Source: Flavobacterium sp. HTF (GTDB lineage: Bacteria > Bacteroidota > Bacteroidia > Flavobacteriales > Flavobacteriaceae). Taken from it: a stretch of 64,000 nt of DNA. Shown in pieces: positions 16,922 to 23,349 of this stretch. Where the stretch lies: contig NZ_QETH01000001.1 of NCBI RefSeq assembly GCF_003105115.1, forward strand, positions 62,001-126,000, written 5' to 3'. The position numbers and the translations under genes were made by a program. The first letter of the stretch is position 1; each line of letters begins with the position of its first letter. The notes under the pieces were generated by a model. It searched no databases. It was not told where the DNA came from and saw only the letters and a list, made by a program, of their open reading frames with translations.

Positions 16922-17617
16922 ATGAATTCAGTTATTTTAAAAGAGAAAATTTTTAAACAAGCAAGCCTGATAACCAAAACTATCAATTATGTAAGTATAG
17001 GAATTGTAATTTGGATTTTAAAATTTCCAGAGTGTTACAATTATATGTTAATTGCCTGTCTATTAATGCCAATTATCGGGATACTATTTGTTAGATTGTC
17101 AAACGGAATAATCAAAATAGAAGCAAAAAGAAATAGTTCAAATCCGAATGCTCTTCCTGTTTTCCTTCCTTCTTTATTTTTAGCATTTAGAATTTATTCT
17201 GATTTTAATATTCAGGATTATTCTAAAATGTGCTTTCCTGTTGGGATTATAACAATTGTTTTCTCCGCATTTTTTTTAGTTGGCGATCGCAGTTATCTGG
17301 AAATTGATAACTGGTATAAAGTGATACTTCGAATTGTCCTTTTTTCATTTATATATGCTTTTGGTGTTGTTATAGGTTTTAATTGTGTTTTTGACAAATC
17401 AGCACCTAAAGTTTTTGCTTCAACAGTTATTTATAAGCGCATTCAAAGCATAGGAATTAAATCATATGAAATAGAAGTATCACGAGAAAAAAAATCAGAA
17501 AGAATGAAATTATCAATAGATGGAAATACCTACCATCAATTGCAAGTAGGAGGAAATGTAAAGACTTATGTGTTTACAGGGGTATTTAATATCCCTTGGG
17601 TTGATGTAAAGGATTAA
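16922..17617 (+). CDS. Membrane protein, module C paralog
   Basis: A 231-residue protein that aligns along its length with the C-terminal half of the preceding gene: CYNYMLIACLLMPIIG against KYALIACVSLPFIG, NCVFDKSAPKVFASTV against NCVFDNSVPKVFSTTI, and FNIPWVDV against FDIPWVVV at the end. About five membrane helices are predicted by eye. Module N is absent, and it begins with its own ATG 22 bp after the previous stop, so it is a standalone half or a 5'-truncated duplicate. Confidence 0.75.
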   Translation: MNSVILKEKIFKQASLITKTINYVSIGIVIWILKFPECYNYMLIACLLMPIIGILFVRLSNGIIKIEAKRNSSNPNALPVFLPSLFLAFRIYSDFNIQDYSKMCFPVGIITIVFSAFFLVGDRSYLEIDNWYKVILRIVLFSFIYAFGVVIGFNCVFDKSAPKVFASTVIYKRIQSIGIKSYEIEVSREKKSERMKLSIDGNTYHQLQVGGNVKTYVFTGVFNIPWVDVKD

Positions 17618-17744
17618 AAGAAAGGTTGAGAAAAGATTGGTTTAATATTGCAAATCTTCTTTTCTAACTGTTAAAAGAAGAAAACATTAATATTTGTAAG
17701 AAAAACGCCTTATTTTTGTCGAATCATTAAAAAAGAATTTTAAA

Positions 17745-18215
17745 ATGAATGTTTACAGTGTTTCAGAAAGATTAAAAGTTTTTATTCTCCTTTTTTCAGT
17801 ATTGCAAATAGCATTTTTCACTGGATTATTGCTGATTCCGTTTATTACACTACCAACCAAATCGCTTGCAGCAAAGATTTACTATTCTTGTTCTTCATCC
17901 ATTTTTCTTTCTTATTTAATGCCTTTAGTGTTTTTTACTGCCATTGTCATATTTGTTGTTTTGATTGTAAGCACTTTTAAGAAAAAAGTAGTTATTACCG
18001 ATAGTGCAATAATTTCAAAAGACTTTTTTAATACCCGTAAGTTAAGCTTTAATGAGGTTAAAGGTTTTAAAGTAAGTCACTTTGGAGTTGATATAGTACC
18101 AAATTCAAATAGAAAAAAACAAATCTCAATACACCTTTTTAGTCTGAACAGAACAGATAACCTGATGCAGAATTTAGAATTTAGATTTACGAATTTAGAT
18201 TTTAATGTAGATTAA
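17745..18215 (+). CDS. Membrane protein, diverged module N paralog
   Basis: 156 residues: two membrane helices (about 12-35 and 58-80), then KKKVVITDSAIISKDFF and KLSFNEVKGFKV, which match the PH-like part of the first cluster member (KRKVIITDESIIS and LKFNEIKNF). Module C is missing. TATTTTTG at 17711-17718 could be its own -7 element. The C-terminus is shorter than in the fourth member. Confidence 0.7.
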   Translation: MNVYSVSERLKVFILLFSVLQIAFFTGLLLIPFITLPTKSLAAKIYYSCSSSIFLSYLMPLVFFTAIVIFVVLIVSTFKKKVVITDSAIISKDFFNTRKLSFNEVKGFKVSHFGVDIVPNSNRKKQISIHLFSLNRTDNLMQNLEFRFTNLDFNVD

Positions 18216-18273
18216 TCCAGATTGCCTTAGATGTTGTGTGTATGAAAAACCAACAATATTTTAAAAAAATATA

Positions 18274-18711
18274 ATGTCAAAAATGAAAGAATATAGAGTA
18301 AAAACAAGTGTAAGACGATTAGTTTATACATTGAGTTTAATAGCAATACTTATGTACGTATTATTGATATTAGAAGAAATACATGGGCGTATGCCACAAA
18401 AAGGTATAATCGCATTATTTCTATCTATGATACCAATAGTGATAATCTCAATGAGGGCTACAAAAAAAAACAGAATCATTGTCACAGGCGAATCCATAAT
18501 TTCAATAGGTCTAATGACTAAGACAGAATTAAAATTCAGTGAAATAAAAGGTTTTGATACATTAAGATTTCCTTACAAACTAAATGTGTTAGAATACATT
18601 CGGATTTTTTCTGGATCTGGTAAAAAATATATAGATATTAGTAATTTTATAGAAAACAGAAATGAACTAAAATCTTTTCTAAATTCAAAAATTACAAATT
18701 TTGATAAATAG
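18274..18711 (+). CDS. Membrane protein, module N paralog
   Basis: 145 residues whose first line repeats the first cluster member (MKEYRVKTSVRRLVYTL against MKEYRVKKGLRLLVNIL), then two helices, KNRIIVTGESIISIGLM, TELKFSEIKGFD, and KYIDISNFIENRNELKSFL at the end, equivalent to MINISNLFENSEEIKAIL. It stops where module C would begin. An alternative start is three codons in (18283), matching the first member. Confidence 0.72.
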   Translation: MSKMKEYRVKTSVRRLVYTLSLIAILMYVLLILEEIHGRMPQKGIIALFLSMIPIVIISMRATKKNRIIVTGESIISIGLMTKTELKFSEIKGFDTLRFPYKLNVLEYIRIFSGSGKKYIDISNFIENRNELKSFLNSKITNFDK

Positions 18712-18743
18712 ATAGAGATTTCGCCTGATTAAATAGCACATAT

Positions 18744-19397
18744 TTAAACCAGCTTCACAAACAAATTAGAAGCTATTTTATTCGAAATAGACATCTCCTT
18801 TCCATTCACTTTTATTTTTACCGATAAATCAAAAGATTCTTTAGACAGAAATTCGATTTTAGAACCCAAAGCAATTTCCTGCTTATCCAGATATTTCAGA
18901 AATTCAGAAGAAGTATCTTTTACACCTACACAAATACCCGTTTGGTTTTCATTTAATTCAGAAAGCAATTGTTTTTCAATCTTTACGATTCTTCCGTTTG
19001 CATCCGGAATCGGATCGCCATGTGGGTCTTCTGTCGGATTTCCAAGAAAATCATCCAGGCGGTTAATCAGTTGTTCCGATTTAATATGTTCCAGTTGTTC
19101 TGCAATATCATGTACCTCATCCCAACTGAAGTTTAACTTTTCTACCAAAAACACTTCCCACAAACGATGTTTCCTGACAATCATCTTTGCGGCCAGTTTT
19201 CCGTTTTCGGTCAAAGAAACACCCTGGTATTTTTTATAATTTACTAAATCCTTTTCTGATAGCTTTTTAAGCATATCTGTAACAGACGAAGCCTTGGTTT
19301 CCATCATTTCAGCAATAGAATTAGTGCTTACTTCCGTTTCCAGGGAAGCAGTTAGATGATAGATTGCTTTTAAGTAATTTTCTTCTGAGAAGGTCAT
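18744..19397 (-). CDS. mntR: Metal-dependent regulator, DtxR/MntR family
   Basis: A 217-residue repressor. The winged helix is N-terminal (FSEENYLKAIYHL, then TKASSVTDMLKKLSEKDLV as recognition region), followed by the metal-binding dimerisation domain (KHRLWEVFLVEKLNFSWDEVHDIAEQLEH) with its conserved His and Glu ligands, and a C-terminal FeoA-like SH3 domain. It lies directly downstream of mntH on the same strand across a palindromic octamer repeat. An 18-bp palindrome of the DtxR/MntR type is upstream of mntH, which supports the Mn or Fe repressor role. Confidence 0.9.
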   Translation of the reverse strand: MTFSEENYLKAIYHLTASLETEVSTNSIAEMMETKASSVTDMLKKLSEKDLVNYKKYQGVSLTENGKLAAKMIVRKHRLWEVFLVEKLNFSWDEVHDIAEQLEHIKSEQLINRLDDFLGNPTEDPHGDPIPDANGRIVKIEKQLLSELNENQTGICVGVKDTSSEFLKYLDKQEIALGSKIEFLSKESFDLSVKIKVNGKEMSISNKIASNLFVKLV

Positions 19398-19406
19398 TTT
19401 TTTTAA

Positions 19407-19500
19407 GATTCTAAGGGTCTAAGATGCTGAGGTTCTAAGTTTTCTTTTAAGGGTTTTTATAAAAAACCTTAGAATCTTAGAGCCTTAGCATCTCAGCATC
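19407..19500. repeat. Facing octamer arrays between mntH and mntR
   Basis: Four AGG-type octamers (GATTCTAA, GGGTCTAA, GATGCTGA, GGTTCTAA; 19407-19438) face four CCT-type octamers (TTAGAATC, TTAGAGCC, TTAGCATC, TCAGCATC; 19469-19500), both in strict 8-bp register. The centre can also pair (TTTTAAGGGTTTTTATAAAAAACC). The whole can form one long imperfect hairpin in the mntH-mntR spacer. Confidence 0.85.
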
Positions 19501-19501
19501 T

Positions 19502-21367
19502 TTATTTCACAATCAACAAAGGTATTGAAATTTTATGTCTCAATTTATCTACTGTTGTACCAAAAAGGATATCTTTTAAACCAGTGTGACCGTGGGTTCC
19601 CATAACAAGAATGTCAAAACTGCCTTCATTGATTATTTTCGGAATTATCTTGTTTGGTTTTCCAAATCCGAGTTCGGTTTTGATTTTAAATCCTTTCTCA
19701 GAAAGCATTTGCTTGTATTCGAGCAGAAGTTTTTCATCAATCGTAGTTTCATGATCATGCACATGGACACCATACATTAATGCGCCAACGGTTTCCACTA
19801 TGTGAATCAAAGTATATTGTGCTTCAATGCCGCCCAGTTCAAAAGCCTTGTTTAAAGCCGCCTCATCAGCATTTGAAAAATCAACTGAAATGGCAATGTT
19901 TTGAACAATCTGACTTTCTCTTGGAGTAAACTTAAGTTGTAGATTATGCGGAGAATGATTTACCATAGGTTTAGCTTTTGTTATAAAAGGGTTCACAACG
20001 ATATAAAGCAGTAAACCTAAAAAGCCAAAAGCCAAAGGAACAACGGTCAGCCAAAGTATTACAGGGTGACTGGAGCTTTCGAGCCAGGAAGTAATTTCGT
20101 CATAAACCAATTTTGCATTTAACGAAACGATGATCGCAGCAATAATCCAGGAAGCAACTTGTGTGGTTTTTGAAATATGAAAGCCATTCATTTTTGATTT
20201 ATCGCTTACAAAGTGAATAAGCGGAATAATCGCAAAACCCAATTGTAAACTTAAAATTACCTGACTTAAGATTAATAGTTTTCCTGTGACACTTTCACCA
20301 TAAATCAAAATTACAATTACAGCAGGAATGATCGCAATCAAACGGGTAACGATTCGTCTTACCCAAGGTTGGATTCTAAAGTGGAGATAGCCTTCCATTA
20401 CAATTTGTCCCGCAAGAGTTCCCGTCACGGTAGAACTTTGCCCGGCTGCAATTAAGGCAACAGCAAAAAGGATTGGAGCCCACTTCGTTCCTAACAACGG
20501 TTCTAAAAACTGATGTGCATCCTGAATTTCGGCAACCTCAAACATTCCGTTTTTGTGGAAAGTGGCGGCGGCAAGAATTAAAATCGCGGCATTTACAAAA
20601 AACGCAAGGTTTAACGCAATGGTAGAATCGATAAAATTATATTTTAAAGCCTGTTTGATTCCGGCAGGAGTCCTGTCGAATTTTCGCGTTTGTACCAGAG
20701 AGGAGTGTAAGTACAAATTATGCGGCATAACGGTCGCACCTATAATTCCGATGGCAATATACAAAGCCGCTGAATTTGGGATAGATGGAATAAGTCCTTC
20801 CAAAACCTTGTGCATTTCTGGTTCTGCAAAAATCATTTCGAAAATAAAAGAAAAGCCAATAATAGCGACCAAAGCAATTATAAAAGCTTCCATTTTGCGA
20901 ATTCCTTTATTAATCAGGAAAAGAAGTAAAAAGGTATCTAAAACGGTAATCAGCACTGCTTCGAGAAGCGGAATTCCAAATAATAGATTGATACCGATAG
21001 CCATTCCCAGAACTTCGGCAAGATCGCAGGCCGCAATTGCAATTTCTGCCAGAAAATATAAAATGTAGTTGATGTATTTTGAATACGTTTCTCTGGACGC
21101 CTGCGCAAGGTCGCGTTGTGTTACGATCCCGAGACGGGCGCTGAGACTCTGAAGCAAAAGCGCCATTAAGTTACTCATTAATAAAACCCATACCAAAGTA
21201 TACCCAAACTGACTTCCGCCGGCAATATCGGTTGCCCAGTTACCAGGGTCCATATAACCGACGCTTACTAAATATGCCGGACCCAAAAAGGCTAAAATTT
21301 TTCTGAAACCCTTTTTTTTATGCTCGGTAGGTACCGATTGATTTACTTCTTCTAAAGATTTGGTCAT
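19502..21367 (-). CDS. mntH: Nramp divalent metal transporter fused to a universal stress protein domain
   Basis: H+-coupled Mn2+/Fe2+ importer of the inner membrane. Residues about 20-460 form the Nramp core, with the metal-binding DPGN in SVGYMDPGNWATDIAGG (TM1) and GATVMPHNLYLHSS (TM6). The last 150 residues are a UspA domain with the ATP-loop signature GTHGHTGLKDILFGTTVDKL. At 621 residues it is much longer than a plain MntH (about 410-450). The MntR-type box at 21423-21440 lies 56 bp upstream, and mntR follows downstream. Confidence 0.95.
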   Translation of the reverse strand: MTKSLEEVNQSVPTEHKKKGFRKILAFLGPAYLVSVGYMDPGNWATDIAGGSQFGYTLVWVLLMSNLMALLLQSLSARLGIVTQRDLAQASRETYSKYINYILYFLAEIAIAACDLAEVLGMAIGINLLFGIPLLEAVLITVLDTFLLLFLINKGIRKMEAFIIALVAIIGFSFIFEMIFAEPEMHKVLEGLIPSIPNSAALYIAIGIIGATVMPHNLYLHSSLVQTRKFDRTPAGIKQALKYNFIDSTIALNLAFFVNAAILILAAATFHKNGMFEVAEIQDAHQFLEPLLGTKWAPILFAVALIAAGQSSTVTGTLAGQIVMEGYLHFRIQPWVRRIVTRLIAIIPAVIVILIYGESVTGKLLILSQVILSLQLGFAIIPLIHFVSDKSKMNGFHISKTTQVASWIIAAIIVSLNAKLVYDEITSWLESSSHPVILWLTVVPLAFGFLGLLLYIVVNPFITKAKPMVNHSPHNLQLKFTPRESQIVQNIAISVDFSNADEAALNKAFELGGIEAQYTLIHIVETVGALMYGVHVHDHETTIDEKLLLEYKQMLSEKGFKIKTELGFGKPNKIIPKIINEGSFDILVMGTHGHTGLKDILFGTTVDKLRHKISIPLLIVK

Positions 21368-21422
21368 TGCTAAAGTATTGATTTACCAAATATATAGAAA
21401 AATTATATGCGCACAACAATAT

Positions 21423-21440
21423 TTTTAGACTCGCCTAAAA
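21423..21440. promoter_or_regulatory. mntH: MntR/DtxR-type operator upstream of mntH
   Basis: 18-bp palindrome TTTTAGACTCGCCTAAAA, with 6-bp perfect outer arms. It fits the DtxR-family pattern TTTAGnCnnGnCTAAA. It lies 56 bp before the mntH ATG and just after the stop of the Fur-family gene. Confidence 0.75.
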
Positions 21441-21441
21441 C

Positions 21442-21831
21442 TTAAATGTTAGAATTTAAACAATTTGGGCATAGACCCGACAAGGTAAAATTGATGTCAT
21501 TCACTTTATAATTGTGTGGAATAATATAACTCGGTTTTACACTTTCGAGGCAAGTTATCTCGTGACAATTCTCACAGCTAAAGTGAGCATGATTATGAAT
21601 ATGAACACGGCTCGCATGATTGCATTTGGCATATTTTACAGTTCCGTCCAAATCAACAATTTTATGTACAATATCATCATTTACCAATCGGTCTAGTATT
21701 CTGTAAATAGTAACACGATCACACAAATCCTTTGTTAATTTATGAATCTCTGAATGAGACAAGGCTGTTTTAGATTCCTTAAGAATCTCTGTAACCGCCG
21801 TCTTTGCTGTGGTGTTCCTCGTAGTTTTCAT
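21442..21831 (-). CDS. Fur-family transcriptional repressor
   Basis: Metal-responsive repressor. I use the ATG giving MKTTRNTTAKTAV (129 residues). A longer frame would need a TTG lying inside the palindromic operator. The DNA-binding helix is in KDLCDRVTIYRILDRLV. The metal region has VHIHNHAHFSCENCHEITCLES, and the structural zinc site is made by CENC and CPNC near the end. Zur and PerR types cannot be separated by eye; the divergent MerC neighbour and lack of catalase genes make a zinc sensor somewhat more likely. Autoregulation through the 64-bp palindrome is inferred. Confidence 0.9.
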   Translation of the reverse strand: MKTTRNTTAKTAVTEILKESKTALSHSEIHKLTKDLCDRVTIYRILDRLVNDDIVHKIVDLDGTVKYAKCNHASRVHIHNHAHFSCENCHEITCLESVKPSYIIPHNYKVNDINFTLSGLCPNCLNSNI

Positions 21832-21848
21832 ATAAGGGTGCTGAATAT

Positions 21849-21912
21849 ATTTAATGCAACTATGTTGCAAATTTAAAAAATAATGTATATTTGCAACATA
21901 GTTGCATTAAAT
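21849..21912. promoter_or_regulatory. Double Fur-type operator, 64-bp perfect-arm palindrome
   Basis: Two exact inverted copies of a 24-nt sequence (21849-21872 and 21889-21912) with a 16-nt centre. Each copy contains the smaller palindrome GCAACTATGTTGC. It occupies the whole spacer between the divergent Fur-family gene and the MerC gene, reaching to 3 bp from the MerC start, so one dimer pair could silence both. Confidence 0.85.
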
Positions 21913-21914
21913 AA

Positions 21915-22271
21915 ATGTATAATAAAATGAAAAAAATTACCACCTCCATTTACGATATTTTAGGAATTTCAAGTGCCTCAGTTTGTCTGGTGCATTGCTT
22001 AATTTTTCCGATGCTTACGATCCTGCCTTTGGGCTTAAATCATAATCCGTATATCGATTTGGCTTTTGCTCTAATTGGACTTTTTGCAATTGTCAAAATT
22101 ATTAAAAAAACAAATAGCATCATCTCGGGTATTCTTATAATATCAATAACACTAATCTGGATTAGTATTTTGACGGAAATCTTTTTGGAAATTCATCTCG
22201 ATCTAATGTTTATTGGTGGAGTTGGTATGGTAATCGGCCATTTTTTAAATTATAAATCACATAAAAAATAA
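21915..22271 (+). CDS. MerC-domain membrane protein
   Basis: 118 residues, four membrane helices. It carries the MerC signature ISSASVCLVHCLIFPML, where the two Cys on helix 1 can bind a soft metal, and ends with a lysine-rich tail after IGHFLNYKS. An internal ATG at 21927 (MKKITTSIYDIL) is an equally good start and sits farther from the operator. The oxidoreductase gene begins 4 bp after its stop, so they form an operon. No merR, merA or merT is present; mercury resistance is therefore not implied. Confidence 0.88.
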   Translation: MYNKMKKITTSIYDILGISSASVCLVHCLIFPMLTILPLGLNHNPYIDLAFALIGLFAIVKIIKKTNSIISGILIISITLIWISILTEIFLEIHLDLMFIGGVGMVIGHFLNYKSHKK

Positions 22272-22275
22272 CACT

Positions 22276-23187
22276 ATGATACAACAACAAGATTTTGAGG
22301 TTATAATTGTGGGCGGAAGTTACAGCGGACTTTCAGCTGCTATGAGTCTCGGACGGTCACTGCGACAAGTTTTAGTTATAGACAGCGGATTGCCTTGCAA
22401 CCGGCAAACACCACATTCGCATAACTTCATTACACATGATGGTGAAGTTCCTGCGGTTATTTCGGCAAAGGCCAAAGTACAAGTCGACTTTTATGATACA
22501 GTACAGTTTCATACAACATTGGCAATAAGCTGCACCAAAACAGCATCAGGATTTGAAGTCACAACAGCATCAGGATCTACTTTTACCGGAAAGAAAATAT
22601 TGTTTGCAACCGGAGTAAAGGATTTATTACCCAGTATTCCAGGATTTTCTGAATGTTGGGGAATCTCTGTTATACATTGTCCGTATTGTCATGGATATGA
22701 AGTAAAGGCAGAGAAGACTGCTGTAATTGGCAACGGGGAATTGGGATTTGAATATGTAAAAATGATTTCAAACTGGACAAAAGATCTAAAACTTTTAACC
22801 AACGGAAAATCCATATTAACTTCCGCCCAACTGCAGACCCTTAAAAAGAAAAACATTGAAGTTGTAGAGGAAGAAATTGATTCATTCATTCACGAAAGTG
22901 GAAAAATTGAGGAGATTATTTTTAAAGACCGATCCAAAATTGATGTAAAAGCAATTTATGCGAGACCACCGTTTGAACAGCATTGTCTTTTACCAATAGA
23001 ATTAGGCTGTGAATTGACAGAAACGGGACTGATTAAAGTTGACATGTTTCAAAAAACAACTATCGACGGAATATATGCATGCGGAGACAGCTGTATTCAG
23101 GCAAGGTCTGTGGCAATGGCAGTTTCATCAGGTTCTTTTGCAGGTGCCAGTATTAACAAAACATTGATTGATGAAAATTTCGTCTAG
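22276..23187 (+). CDS. Thioredoxin reductase-like NAD(P)/FAD-dependent oxidoreductase
   Basis: A 303-residue flavoprotein. FAD-binding VIIVGGSYSGLSAAMSLGRS is at the N-terminus; the redox CxxC is in HCPYCHGYEV (near residue 135-138); the NAD(P) loop is TAVIGNGELGFEY; and the late FAD motif is GIYACGDSC. The CxxC-HGxE context differs from the CATC of classical thioredoxin reductases and resembles the wider TrxR-like dithiol oxidase group. Substrate is unknown. It is coupled to the MerC gene and so is probably under the Fur-type operator. Confidence 0.9.
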   Translation: MIQQQDFEVIIVGGSYSGLSAAMSLGRSLRQVLVIDSGLPCNRQTPHSHNFITHDGEVPAVISAKAKVQVDFYDTVQFHTTLAISCTKTASGFEVTTASGSTFTGKKILFATGVKDLLPSIPGFSECWGISVIHCPYCHGYEVKAEKTAVIGNGELGFEYVKMISNWTKDLKLLTNGKSILTSAQLQTLKKKNIEVVEEEIDSFIHESGKIEEIIFKDRSKIDVKAIYARPPFEQHCLLPIELGCELTETGLIKVDMFQKTTIDGIYACGDSCIQARSVAMAVSSGSFAGASINKTLIDENFV

Positions 23188-23318
23188 GTTTTGACGCAAT
23201 TTATTCAACCCGGATTAAAATACTAATAGGTATGTGGTTTAATTGCTCTTATTTTAATGGATGTTACATATTCATTTTAAAGTTTTTAACTTAGAAACAT
23301 TATTTGTCAAATTTAATT

Positions 23319-23334
23319 TTTAGATTTGTCTAAA
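23319..23334. promoter_or_regulatory. MntR-type box overlapping the -7 element of the TonB receptor
   Basis: TTTAGATTTGTCTAAA is a palindrome with 6-bp arms and matches the mntH box core (TTTAGACTCGCCTAAA) at 13 of 16 positions. It covers TAGATTTG (23321-23328), a consensus -7 element, so bound repressor would block RNA polymerase. It lies 16 bp before the receptor ATG. Confidence 0.65.
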
Positions 23335-23349
23335 TTTAATTTTACAATA

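Noticed and set aside
17655..17681. Hairpin TCTTCTTTT / AAAAGAAGA as a terminator
   Set aside because: AT-rich 9-bp stem without a T-run; too weak to call.
20553..21068. 171-residue plus-strand frame inside mntH
   Set aside because: Antisense to a strongly conserved transporter region and without any recognisable motif; a shadow frame.
21832..21870. N-terminal extension of the Fur-family protein from a TTG start
   Set aside because: The codon lies inside the palindromic operator and the extra residues have no family similarity; the ATG at 21831 gives the usual length.
21442..23187. Mercury-resistance operon
   Set aside because: A MerC-domain protein is present, but no merR, merA, merP or merT. 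The oxidoreductase is TrxR-like, not MerA, and the regulator is of the Fur family.
23303..23306. TTTG as -33 box of the TonB receptor promoter
   Set aside because: Only 14 nt from the -7 element, below the usual 17-23; the -7 element alone is kept. The same applies to weak pairs near 9.77 and 44.95 kb.
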